Shown here: positions 27,912 through 37,323 of the stretch, piece after piece | Position numbering within the stretch: position 1 is the stretch's first letter | Layout of the letters: every line of letters starts with the position of its first letter | Assembly: GCA_947172705.1 (NCBI GenBank) | Contig: CAMWCA010000007.1 | Span: 1 to 64,000, forward strand | From: an uncultured Lachnospiraceae bacterium | Lineage (GTDB): Bacteria > Bacillota > Clostridia > Lachnospirales > Lachnospiraceae | DNA: 64,000 bases | Direction: 5' to 3' | Translations under genes and position numbers: made by a program | Notes under the pieces: model-generated | Told to the model about the DNA's origin: nothing | The model's input: the letters and a program-made list of their open reading frames with translations, nothing else | Database searches by the model: none

Positions 27912-28949
27912 ATGAAAATTGTGGTACTGGCAGGAGGCATCAGCACAGAGAGGGACGTTTCTTTGAGTTCGGGGACTATGATTTACCGTGCCCTTAAGAA
28001 GAAAGGTTACAGAGCGGTTCTTTTGGATGTTTATCTGGGATATGAAGCGAATTTAACGGAAGCTGATATTGAAAAGCTTTTTCAGGAGGAGAGAGATTGG
28101 GCGAAAGCCCTTGGAACTATCACAGACAAAAATCCGGACATTGACCAGATCAAAAGGATGCGCCCGGACGGAGATAAAAATTTCTTTGGTCCTGGGGTTC
28201 TCGCCATATGCCAGGCAGCCGACGGGGTGTTTATGGCGCTTCATGGAGAAAACGGGGAAAACGGAAAAATACAGGCGTGCTTTGACCTTCTTGGAATCCG
28301 CTATACGGGAACGGATTACGTAAGCTCCGCATTGGCGATGGACAAAGGAATTTCAAAAGAATTGTTTACATATCACGGTATTCCCGTGCCCTGCGGCATT
28401 CGTCTCAGGAAGGAAGAAAAACAGGAAGAGCAGGTTCCTTTCCCCTGTATTGTGAAAGCCTGCTGCGGCGGTTCAAGCGTGGGAGTAAGTATTGCATGGT
28501 CGGAAAAAGAATATGAGGGAGCATTACAGGAGGCGTTCCGTTATGACAATGAAGTGATCGTAGAACAATACATTGAAGGAAGAGAATTTTCCGTAGGTGT
28601 GATGGACGGCAAAGCGCTGCCGGTGATTGAGATAGCTCCTCTTCAGGGCTTTTATGACTATAAAAATAAGTATCAGGCAGGCTCAACCATTGAAACCTGT
28701 CCCGCAGAACTTCCTGAGGATAAAACCAAAGAGATGCAGGGCTATGCGGAGAAGGCGTTTGCGGCACTGAGGCTCAAAAATTATGCCAGGATGGACTTTA
28801 TGATGAACGGACAGGGGGAAATTTTCTGTCTGGAGGCAAATACCCTTCCCGGTATGACGCCCACCTCCCTTTTGCCCCAGGAGGCAGCAGCCCAGGGAAT
28901 GGATTTTGGGGAACTGTGTGAGAAAATATTGGCGTTGGCATTATCTTAA
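27912..28949 (+). CDS. ddl: D-alanine--D-alanine ligase-like ATP-grasp
   Basis: MKIVVLAGGISTERDVSLSSG..., CIVKACCGGSSVGVS, EIFCLEANTLPGMTPTSLLPQEA. Confidence 0.9.
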   Translation: MKIVVLAGGISTERDVSLSSGTMIYRALKKKGYRAVLLDVYLGYEANLTEADIEKLFQEERDWAKALGTITDKNPDIDQIKRMRPDGDKNFFGPGVLAICQAADGVFMALHGENGENGKIQACFDLLGIRYTGTDYVSSALAMDKGISKELFTYHGIPVPCGIRLRKEEKQEEQVPFPCIVKACCGGSSVGVSIAWSEKEYEGALQEAFRYDNEVIVEQYIEGREFSVGVMDGKALPVIEIAPLQGFYDYKNKYQAGSTIETCPAELPEDKTKEMQGYAEKAFAALRLKNYARMDFMMNGQGEIFCLEANTLPGMTPTSLLPQEAAAQGMDFGELCEKILALALS

Positions 28950-28964
28950 GAACTGGAGGAAAGT

Positions 28965-30365
28965 ATGAAAAATATGACGCTGTCTGCAATGGCAAAGGCA
29001 TGTGCAGGGATATTATGCAAACCAGAAGGACAGAAAGGGGAAGATCCAAGAGAGGCTGCCTGCGTGGTCATTGATTCCCGCAAAATCCAAGAAAACGGGG
29101 TCTTTATTGCCACCAGGGGAGAAAAAGCGGACGGACATGACTTTATACCGGAGGTTGCAGCCAAAGGCGCGTTGGGGGTTGTGTGTGAGAAAAAACCGGA
29201 AAACTGTCCCATTCCCTATATTCTGGTGGAGGATTCCTTTCAGGCGCTGAAGGATCTGGCCGAGTTTTACAGAAAGCAGCTTTCCATTCAGGTAGTTGGA
29301 ATTACAGGAAGTGTGGGTAAAACCAGTACCAAGGAATTTATTGCATCGGTACTTTCCCAGCGGTATCAGGTTTTAAAGACCTTGGGGAATTTTAACAATG
29401 AGGTAGGGCTGCCGCTTACAGTGCTTTCGATCAGGGAGGAGCACCAGGTCGCGGTTCTCGAGATGGGAATCAGTGATTTTGGGGAAATGCACCGGTTAAG
29501 TAAAATTGCAAAACCGGATATTTGCGTGATCACCAATATTGGGCAGTGCCATTTGGAAAACCTGGGAACCAGAGAGGGTATTTTGAAAGCCAAATCTGAG
29601 ATTTTTGACTTTATGAATCCGGAAGGCTGGGTGTTTGTAAACGGTGACGATGATCTTCTTGGTAAACTTCAAAAAAAGGGGATTCATAAGCCGGTTCATT
29701 TTGGCATGGATTCCCGAAATGAAATTTTTGCTTCCAATGTAAAGGGCAAAGGATTGCTGGGAACGGAAGCGGTAATACATGCCGATTTGAAGGTCTTTTC
29801 CGTGGATATTCCCCTTCCCGGAGAACACATGGTGCGCAACGCACTGGCAGCAGCAGGGGTAGGAATGCTGCTTGGGCTTGAGGTTCGGGAGATCAGCCAG
29901 GGAATTGCCAAAGTACAGGGGGTCAGCGGAAGGAGCAATGTTCTTTCCCTCCCTGCTTATACGTTGATAGACGATTGCTATAATGCAAATCCGGCGTCCA
30001 TGAAAGCAGCGATCGATCTCCTTGCCACGGCATCTGGCAGAAAAACAGCAATATTGGGAGACATGTTTGAACTGGGGGAAAAGGAAAAGCAGCTTCACGG
30101 TGAGGTGGGAGCCTATGCAGTGGAAAAAGGCGTGGACCTGCTGATCTGCACTGGCGCGCTCTCCTGCCATATGTATCGTCAGGCATTAGAAACGGTTAAA
30201 AAATGTACCGGCGGGGGAAAAACAAAAATCTGTTATTTTGAAACCAGAGACGCCATGCTAAAGGAACTTCCTGCTATTCTGAAAAAGGGAGACACAATTC
30301 TGGTAAAAGCATCTCATGGGATGGCATTTGAAAAAGTGGTTGAAATGATAAAAGAGGCAGACTAA
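28965..30365 (+). CDS. murF: UDP-N-acetylmuramoyl-tripeptide--D-alanyl-D-alanine ligase
   Basis: VVGITGSVGKTSTKEFI, IDDCYNANPASMKAAI, follows ddl. Confidence 0.95.
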   Translation: MKNMTLSAMAKACAGILCKPEGQKGEDPREAACVVIDSRKIQENGVFIATRGEKADGHDFIPEVAAKGALGVVCEKKPENCPIPYILVEDSFQALKDLAEFYRKQLSIQVVGITGSVGKTSTKEFIASVLSQRYQVLKTLGNFNNEVGLPLTVLSIREEHQVAVLEMGISDFGEMHRLSKIAKPDICVITNIGQCHLENLGTREGILKAKSEIFDFMNPEGWVFVNGDDDLLGKLQKKGIHKPVHFGMDSRNEIFASNVKGKGLLGTEAVIHADLKVFSVDIPLPGEHMVRNALAAAGVGMLLGLEVREISQGIAKVQGVSGRSNVLSLPAYTLIDDCYNANPASMKAAIDLLATASGRKTAILGDMFELGEKEKQLHGEVGAYAVEKGVDLLICTGALSCHMYRQALETVKKCTGGGKTKICYFETRDAMLKELPAILKKGDTILVKASHGMAFEKVVEMIKEAD

Positions 30366-30384
30366 AAACCTGCCTCTTCTTTTA
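30350..30384. terminator. Bidirectional terminator overlapping both convergent stop codons
   Basis: aaaagaggcag-actaaaaac-ctgcctcttctttt; loop contains overlapping stops of murF (+) and plsC-like (-). Confidence 0.75.
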
Positions 30385-31102
30385 TTCTGAAATAAGTATC
30401 CTGAATAATCTTCTGTGTGTAAGCCCCCACTTTCTTCTGATCCTCCTTAGCCAGATCCTTTACGTAAAACGGCTTGCCGTATTCTAAAATTACATGGGCT
30501 TTTTTGATTTTAGGGAGATGATCCTCAAAAATATCCGCCGAGTTGTAGATGGTCATGGGAACAATAGGGCATCCGGTTTTGGAAGCGATCTTAAAGCTTC
30601 CCTCATGAAATTCCATAAAAGTGTGATTGACCCTGTTTCTGGTGCCCTCCGGGAAAATACAGATGGAAATGCCGGATTTCACCTTGTCAATGGCAGTCAG
30701 AATAATTTTCAGCCCCTGTTTTACATCATCTCTGTTTAAAAACAGGCAGTGGAGGTTTTTCATCCAGTTTACCAGAAGAGGCCATTTCAGCATTTCCTTT
30801 TTGGCAATATATCCGGTAGGCCTGGGTACCCGCACATAGGTGATGATAATGTCAAAATAGCTGCGGTGATTTCCAATGTACAAGACAGGCTCATCCCTGG
30901 GGACGTTTTCAAGACCTCTTACGGTCACATCTGCCCCGGAAAGAAATAAAACGATCCGGAAAGCCCAGTTTACAATGGCAAGGGAACTTTTGTTTTTCAG
31001 ATCCATATTATATTTTCCAATAATCCACTCTGCAATCAGCAGGGGGATACTGCAGATTAAAAACAGTACGACAAAAACGGCAACTAATATCAGTCTGATC
31101 AT
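30362..31102 (-). CDS. 1-acyl-sn-glycerol-3-phosphate acyltransferase (PlsC-like)
   Basis: YIGNHRSYFDII (NHxxxxD) and ICIFPEGTRNR motifs. Confidence 0.92.
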   Translation of the reverse strand: MIRLILVAVFVVLFLICSIPLLIAEWIIGKYNMDLKNKSSLAIVNWAFRIVLFLSGADVTVRGLENVPRDEPVLYIGNHRSYFDIIITYVRVPRPTGYIAKKEMLKWPLLVNWMKNLHCLFLNRDDVKQGLKIILTAIDKVKSGISICIFPEGTRNRVNHTFMEFHEGSFKIASKTGCPIVPMTIYNSADIFEDHLPKIKKAHVILEYGKPFYVKDLAKEDQKKVGAYTQKIIQDTYFRIKEEAGF

Positions 31103-31221
31103 TCTAACTTTTTCCTTTACGTATTTAAAAACATTTTCAGTATAATGGATGGGATAAATTTTCGCAATCTTTTTTAGGCTTTTTGGGGCAGAAAATGTTG
31201 CAGAAAATTTAAGGAGAAGAT

Positions 31222-31246
31222 AAAATGATAGTATAACTATCATTTT
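31222..31246. promoter_or_regulatory. Perfect 11-bp palindrome, candidate TetR-family operator
   Basis: aaaatgatagt-ata-actatcatttt upstream of a transporter-TetR operon. Confidence 0.55.
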
Positions 31247-31317
31247 GCGATTTCAATTTAGAAAATGTGTTGTGGAAGAATGTTTGAGAGAGAACTGTTA
31301 ACGGAAAGGCGGTATGT

Positions 31318-32661
31318 ATGAAAAAACTATCTACGGGAAAAATATGGTTATTTGCAGTAGGGCAGTTGGGGTGGTCCATGATGTCCGGTCTGATCTCCAA
31401 CTGGCTGGTGTACTTTTATCAGCCGGATACAGCGGCGCAGGAGGCGGGACAGACGATTTTTGTGCCTCAGGGGGCTGTGATCCTGGGAATTTTTACAGTG
31501 GTAGGAGGCATTACTGCCATGGGGCGTATTTTTGATGCGGTGACGGACCCCTGGATCGCATCTCTTTCAGACAAGTGCAGGTCTCAAAGGGGCAGGAGGA
31601 TACCCTTTTTAAAATGGGCATCGCTTCCTCTGGCGCTGACTACGGTGCTGGTGTTCTGGGCGCCGGTAGGACATAGCAGCATGATAAATGTAATCTGGCT
31701 TTTTGTGTTTGTGATGGGATATTATCTTTCCATTACAGCTTATTGTACCCCTTATAATGCGCTGATACCAGAGCTGGGGCATGACCGTGAAGAGCGATTG
31801 AATATTTCTACAGTGATTTCCCTTACCTTTATTGTGGGAACGGCGTTTGCCTATGTGGCGCCGGTCGTCTGGGGAGCATTGGAAGGAAGTATGGGACGGG
31901 TTATGGCAATGCGGGTTACTTTTGCCATTATGGCTGTGATCGCCTTTGGATGTATGCTGGTTCCGGTACTTGCTATCCGGGAAAAGGAATATGTGCAGGC
32001 AACGCCTTCTCAGGACAATGCCCTGTCATCACTGATCAAAACCTTTCGGAATCCGGATTTTCGAATTTTTGTGGGTTCTGATATTTTCTATTGGGTGGCG
32101 CTGACCATGTTCCAGACAGGACTGCCCTTTTTTGTGACTTCTCTGTTGAAGCTGGAGGAGAGTATGTCCACGATATACTTTGTGGCAATGACGGCACTTT
32201 CACTGCTTTTTTATGCACCGGTTAATTTCCTTACCAAAAGGATGGGAAAAAAGAAGCTGGTGCTTACTGCGTTTTTTCTCTTTGGGGCGGCTTTTCTGTA
32301 CACGGCGTTTATTGGGCTTATACCGGGTGTCCCGGCAGTGGCGCAGGGCTTTATTCTGGTAGTGGCGGCGGCTTTCCCCATGGCTGTATTTGGTATTCTG
32401 CCTCAGGCAATGGTAGCGGATGTTTCCCAGTACGATGCAGGAAAAACAGGAGAGAATCGGGAAGGCATGTTTTATGCAGCAAGAACTTTTGCGTTTAAAT
32501 TAGGGCAAAGTGTTTCCATGTTGATTTTTACTGCGCTTGCTACCATTGGAGCAGGAAGCGGTCTGGGATACCGGGTGGTGGCGGCAACGGCTTCCATATT
32601 GGCACTGACAGGCGGCGTTATACTGCTTTTTTATAATGAACGGAGGATCAATGAAAACTGA
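31318..32661 (+). CDS. MFS/GPH-family (MelB-like) transporter
   Basis: ~12 TM; AMGRIFDAVTDPWIASLSDKCRSQRGRRIPFLKWASLP. Confidence 0.9.
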   Translation: MKKLSTGKIWLFAVGQLGWSMMSGLISNWLVYFYQPDTAAQEAGQTIFVPQGAVILGIFTVVGGITAMGRIFDAVTDPWIASLSDKCRSQRGRRIPFLKWASLPLALTTVLVFWAPVGHSSMINVIWLFVFVMGYYLSITAYCTPYNALIPELGHDREERLNISTVISLTFIVGTAFAYVAPVVWGALEGSMGRVMAMRVTFAIMAVIAFGCMLVPVLAIREKEYVQATPSQDNALSSLIKTFRNPDFRIFVGSDIFYWVALTMFQTGLPFFVTSLLKLEESMSTIYFVAMTALSLLFYAPVNFLTKRMGKKKLVLTAFFLFGAAFLYTAFIGLIPGVPAVAQGFILVVAAAFPMAVFGILPQAMVADVSQYDAGKTGENREGMFYAARTFAFKLGQSVSMLIFTALATIGAGSGLGYRVVAATASILALTGGVILLFYNERRINEN

Positions 32662-33352
32662 GGATTCGAAGAAAAGACAGACGAGACCCTCCGACAAGCA
32701 GCAATTGCGCAGAAAAAAGCTGGTGGAGAGTGCACTTCAATGCTTTAGCGAAAAGGGAATTGAAAAGACGGCGCTTGCGGATATCGCCGCCTGCGCCCAA
32801 ACGGGAGAAGCAACCTTATACCGGTATTTTGCCAACAAGGAAAATCTGGCATTGGCGTGCGGCGTTTATTTTTGGGAGTTGGCGGCATCCCGATATGAGG
32901 AACTGATAACCCAAAGCGGTTATCAGGAAAAAAGCGGAATACAGCAGGTGGAGACGCTGCTTTTGGCAACGGAGGAGATCTTTAAAGAGCACAGGGAAAA
33001 GATGAAATTTCTCCATGATTTGGATGTTTTTATGGTATCTCATAAAATAGATGGAGAAAAACAGGCGGAGTATGAAAAACAGGTGGAAAGCTTTATGCCG
33101 CTGCTCTGTGATGCCATCGAAAAAGGGAAAAAAGATGGCTCTATCGGCGTGAGAGCAGATACCAAAGAGCTTTATTATACGCTGACGCATACGGTTTTAA
33201 GCCTGCTGCAAAAGCTGGCGGGAATGGGGCATATATTATCAGGAGACGAGCAGGTAGAGGAAGAGCGCCGCATCGAGCTTTTGCGACAGCTCTTATTAGA
33301 GGGATTGAAGCATGAATATGAAAGAAATCATTTTGAAAGAGGAGTCCTTTGA
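32651..33352 (+). CDS. TetR/AcrR family transcriptional regulator
   Basis: LVESALQCFSEKGIEKTALADIAACAQTGEATLYRYFANKENL. Confidence 0.95.
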   Translation: MKTEDSKKRQTRPSDKQQLRRKKLVESALQCFSEKGIEKTALADIAACAQTGEATLYRYFANKENLALACGVYFWELAASRYEELITQSGYQEKSGIQQVETLLLATEEIFKEHREKMKFLHDLDVFMVSHKIDGEKQAEYEKQVESFMPLLCDAIEKGKKDGSIGVRADTKELYYTLTHTVLSLLQKLAGMGHILSGDEQVEEERRIELLRQLLLEGLKHEYERNHFERGVL

Positions 33353-34283
33353 AAATCAGATGAAAACGCTTGTAGAGCCGGCGCTTGAGGCAGTCAGAAA
33401 AGAGGGAAGGCTGCGGGTGGATGGGGGAGAGCTGTATTATGAGCTGTATCCTCAGAAGGAAAAGGCGCCTGTTGTTGTGATCTGCCATGGGTTCAGCGAG
33501 TCGGCGGAAAAATACAGGGAATTTATTTATTATTTATACAGCGCAGGCTATCAGATTGCCATCCTGGATCAGAGGGGACATGGAAAGTCCTTCAGACAGG
33601 GAGAAAATCCCAATGTGGTACACGTGGAAGACTTTGAGGACTACGTGAAGGACCTCCATGACCTGGTGGAACAGGTAGTAAGACCTTTTGCGGAAGGGGA
33701 AGCTTTATATCTTTATGCCCATTCCATGGGCGGCTGTGTAGGCGCAAGATACCTGGAAAGTTATCCCGGGGATTTTGCCAGGGCAGTGTTGAATGCGCCC
33801 ATGCTTGCCATTCGGATGGGAGGATGCCCTATGGCGGCAGCAAAGGTAATTTGCGCTGCGGCAAAATCCATGGGAAGAGGGAAGAAGCGTCTGTTTACCC
33901 AGGGGGAATTCGATCCTCAGGAGCCTTTTTCGGCAAGCTGTGCGGATTCTCAGGCGCGGCATGGCTACTATCAGGAAATACGCCGAAAAACACCCTGTTA
34001 TCAAACCAGCTCTGCAAGCTATTCCTGGGGCGGCAGCGCGATTCGGGCAGGAGAAAGGGCTGTGAAACGGAAAAATGCAGCGCTGGTAGACATACCGGTT
34101 CTTTTGTGCCAGGCAGGGAAGGATGGACAGGTGAAAGCTTCCCCTCAGAAAAAATTTATCAGAAGAATTCAAAAGGGAAGCCTTCAGCGTTACCCACACA
34201 CAAAGCATGAAATTTACAGGGCGGATAACCCTGTGCTGGAGGCATATATGGAAAAAATTGTGGAATTTTATGGGGATCTTTGA
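33312..34283 (+). CDS. Alpha/beta hydrolase (lysophospholipase-like)
   Basis: VVVICHGFSESAEKY, LDQRGHGKS, YAHSMGGCVGARYL. Confidence 0.93.
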   Translation: MNMKEIILKEESFENQMKTLVEPALEAVRKEGRLRVDGGELYYELYPQKEKAPVVVICHGFSESAEKYREFIYYLYSAGYQIAILDQRGHGKSFRQGENPNVVHVEDFEDYVKDLHDLVEQVVRPFAEGEALYLYAHSMGGCVGARYLESYPGDFARAVLNAPMLAIRMGGCPMAAAKVICAAAKSMGRGKKRLFTQGEFDPQEPFSASCADSQARHGYYQEIRRKTPCYQTSSASYSWGGSAIRAGERAVKRKNAALVDIPVLLCQAGKDGQVKASPQKKFIRRIQKGSLQRYPHTKHEIYRADNPVLEAYMEKIVEFYGDL

Positions 34284-34340
34284 TAAAATAGCAGGGTAAG
34301 TGCGTATGTACAGATGCGGCAGATGGAAAGGATAATCAAA

Positions 34341-35300
34341 ATGGATAAAATTGCAGTTTTAATCCCTTGCTACAATGAGGAGAAAACCATTGCAAAGGTA
34401 ATAGAGGATACACGCAGGTCTTTGCCGGAAGCGGTGATTTATGTATATGATAACAATTCCACAGACCGCACCGGAGCCCTTGCCAGAGAGCATGGGGCGG
34501 TGGTACGTCACGAATACATGCAGGGAAAAGGAAATGTGATTCGCAGGATGTTCCGGGAGATCGAGGCACAGTGCTACATTATGGTGGACGGGGATGACAC
34601 CTATCCTATGGAGTTTGCGCCGGAGATGGTGGACAAGGTTTTAAACCATAATGCAGATATGGTGGTGGGGGATCGTCTCTCATCCACTTATTTTGAGGAA
34701 AATAAACGCCCCTTCCACAATATGGGGAATTCCCTGGTGCGGGCAAGCATCAATCATCTGTTTGGCTGTGAGGTCAAGGATATTATGACAGGCTTCAGAG
34801 CTTTCAGTTATGGATTTGTAAAGACTTTTCCGGTTTTGTCCAAAGGCTTTGAAATCGAAACGGAGATGACCATACACGCTGTTTATAATCATATGCAGAT
34901 CGACAATGTAATTGTGGAATACAGAGACAGACCTGAGGGAAGCCAGTCCAAGCTTAACACCTATTCGGACGGCTTTAAGGTGCTGGGAACGATTTTCAGG
35001 CTCTACAGAGATTACAAGCCTTTTGGCTTTTTCAGCTATCTGGCGCTTTTTCTAAGCGTGATTGCTGTGGCGTTCTTTATTCCGGTTCTTCTGGAGTTTA
35101 TGAAAACAGGTTTGGTACTTAAATTCCCCACGCTGATCGTGTGCGGTTTCGTAATGATGGCGGCGATCCAATCCTTTTTTGCCGGATTGATCCTGTCCAA
35201 TATGGCGATGAAAAACAGAAGAGATTTTGAATATCGTTTTACATTGGTGTGTCAGAAGGAAAGACAAAACAGACAAAAGGATGGAGAGGAAGAACATTGA
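34341..35300 (+). CDS. Glycosyltransferase family 2 (polyprenyl-phosphate glycosyltransferase-like)
   Basis: MDKIAVLIPCYNEEKTIAKVIED...VYDNNSTDRT...MVDGDDTYP; C-terminal TMs. Confidence 0.92.
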   Translation: MDKIAVLIPCYNEEKTIAKVIEDTRRSLPEAVIYVYDNNSTDRTGALAREHGAVVRHEYMQGKGNVIRRMFREIEAQCYIMVDGDDTYPMEFAPEMVDKVLNHNADMVVGDRLSSTYFEENKRPFHNMGNSLVRASINHLFGCEVKDIMTGFRAFSYGFVKTFPVLSKGFEIETEMTIHAVYNHMQIDNVIVEYRDRPEGSQSKLNTYSDGFKVLGTIFRLYRDYKPFGFFSYLALFLSVIAVAFFIPVLLEFMKTGLVLKFPTLIVCGFVMMAAIQSFFAGLILSNMAMKNRRDFEYRFTLVCQKERQNRQKDGEEEH

Positions 35301-37027
35301 AAAAGCTGGTTTCACGATGGTATCTGTTCTTTGTAATTGGTTTTATTGTGTTTGCAGGAATGGTTTTTGTGATCTGCGGCGAAGGAAGCACCATAGCCGT
35401 TCATGATAACCTGGATCTGTTTACGCCCCAGTTCCAGATGATGAAAGATACGGGAACTTTCTGGAAGCATGGGGTGGATGTACCCTTTTTAGGAGGAATC
35501 AGCAGAGATAACCTGCCCTCTGAATTTTCCCTGTATACCATACTTTATATGTTTCTTCCGGCGTATCCTGCATACATTGCAGGATATCTTTTAAAGATTT
35601 TTGTGGCGGTAGGCTCCTGCATTCTTCTTGCCAGAGAACTGTATGGAGAAAAGTACCGGCAGTACCGTCCCCTTGTGTGGGTATTGGGACTGGGTTATGG
35701 CGTGTTGAATGTATTTCCGGCGTTTGGGATTCCGTTTGCTTCCATTCCTCTTGTGATCTGCCTCCTTCTCAAAATAAACAGGGAGCCTTCTTTTAAGTGG
35801 TATGGGGCGCTTTTCCTTTATCCGGTTCTCTCCTATTTCTCTTATTTTGGCTTGTTTATACTGGCATATATGGCGGTGGTATTTCTCTGGATGTGGCTTA
35901 AAAATAAAAGCTTCCCGGGAAGAATGTTTTTGGCTCTCTGCGTTTTGTCGGCAGGCTGTATTGCCTGTGAGTACAGGCTGTTCGGCACTATGCTGTTGGG
36001 GGATGAGGTAACCATACGCAGCACCATGGAAGCGGGCAGCTTTACAGGAGGAGAGATCCTGAAAACCATTGGAGAGGTGTTTGCAAAAGGAATGTTCCAT
36101 GCAGAGAGCGTACACACCTGTTTGGTGCTTCCGGTCTGTGTCATTTATTTTGTGGTTTTAAATGTGGGATACATCAGAAAGAAAGACCTGAAAGGCTGTT
36201 TTCATGATGTTTATAATCTTCTGATGCTGGTTTTGGTTTTTAACAGTGTTATCTATGGAGTTTACTACTGGGAGCCATTTCGAAAGGTGGTGGAAACCGT
36301 TTGCCCGCCTCTCACCGGATGGCAGTTTAACAGAACGGTATTTTTTAATCCATTTTTATGGTATGCCGCTTTCTTCCTGGTATTGAAGCAGTTGTATGAA
36401 AAGGCGGGAAAATGGAAAAAAGGGCTGGCAAATCTGCTGGCGGTAGCTGCTGTGCTGCTGATCGTGCTATCAGGTACACGGTATAACGATCTTTATGCCA
36501 CCTGCTTTGACCAGGCATACCGGGTGATAAAGGGCACAGAGACAGACCGAGTGTCATTCCATGAGTTTTACTCCCGGGAATTATTTGAAAAAGCAAAAAA
36601 AGAGACAGGCTATCAGGGAGAATGGGCGGCAGCATATGGATTCTATCCCGCCGTACTGGAATACAACGGCATTGCTACGCTGGATGGTTACCTGGGTTAC
36701 TACGCCCAGAGCTACAAAGAAGCTTTTCGCAAAATAATTGCCCCCGCCCTGGATCGTGTGGAAGCGAGCAAAGACTACTTTGATACCTGGGGCGCCCGCG
36801 CCTACCTGTACTCAGGCACAGACCTGTCCATCGTAAGCGCCTACCGCAACTCCACCGTGACGGATCAGAATATTTACATGGATATTGATGCATTTAAAGC
36901 CCTTGGAGGAGAATACCTTTTCTCCAGAATCCAACTGACCAACGCAGAAGAAACCGGGCTTACCCACATAGGAACCTACACCGACGCATCATCTCCCTAC
37001 ACCCTATACGTATACCGTGCCCTATAG
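35297..37027 (+). CDS. Large polytopic membrane protein (DUF6044/YfhO-like)
   Basis: ~576 aa, many TM helices, HDNLDLFTPQFQMMKDTGTFW; TTG start overlaps upstream GT2. Confidence 0.7.
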   Translation: MKKLVSRWYLFFVIGFIVFAGMVFVICGEGSTIAVHDNLDLFTPQFQMMKDTGTFWKHGVDVPFLGGISRDNLPSEFSLYTILYMFLPAYPAYIAGYLLKIFVAVGSCILLARELYGEKYRQYRPLVWVLGLGYGVLNVFPAFGIPFASIPLVICLLLKINREPSFKWYGALFLYPVLSYFSYFGLFILAYMAVVFLWMWLKNKSFPGRMFLALCVLSAGCIACEYRLFGTMLLGDEVTIRSTMEAGSFTGGEILKTIGEVFAKGMFHAESVHTCLVLPVCVIYFVVLNVGYIRKKDLKGCFHDVYNLLMLVLVFNSVIYGVYYWEPFRKVVETVCPPLTGWQFNRTVFFNPFLWYAAFFLVLKQLYEKAGKWKKGLANLLAVAAVLLIVLSGTRYNDLYATCFDQAYRVIKGTETDRVSFHEFYSRELFEKAKKETGYQGEWAAAYGFYPAVLEYNGIATLDGYLGYYAQSYKEAFRKIIAPALDRVEASKDYFDTWGARAYLYSGTDLSIVSAYRNSTVTDQNIYMDIDAFKALGGEYLFSRIQLTNAEETGLTHIGTYTDASSPYTLYVYRAL

Positions 37028-37082
37028 CCCCAACTGTATTGTACTTTTCACAAAATCCAATTTAAACTGTAATATAGGATTA

Positions 37083-37292
37083 GCAAAATCCCCGTATCTT
37101 TATGGCGGCTGGAGCCTTCGAAAAGACATTTGTGCGAACGACTTTTGCACCATGGAGATGAGACTCAAAAAACACAGAAGCCAATGCTTCTGTGTTTTTG
37201 TATCAAGAGGCTCATCGGAATGCCCGGTGCAACGGAGCGAGCGCGAATTCTTTTCAAAGGCTCCAGCCGCCATAAAGATATGGGGATTTTGC
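37083..37292. repeat. Giant hairpin 3 between convergent genes: 44-nt arms (37083-37126 / 37249-37292, 42/44) with imperfect nested stem and apical 13-bp hairpin
   Basis: gcaaaatccccgtatctttatggcggctggagccttcgaaaaga vs reverse complement of tcttttcaaaggctccagccgccataaagatatggggattttgc; apical aaaaacacagaag-ccaatg-cttctgtgttttt. Confidence 0.93.
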
Positions 37293-37323
37293 GCCCCCGG
37301 CAAATGCCGCCCTTTTTACTCCT

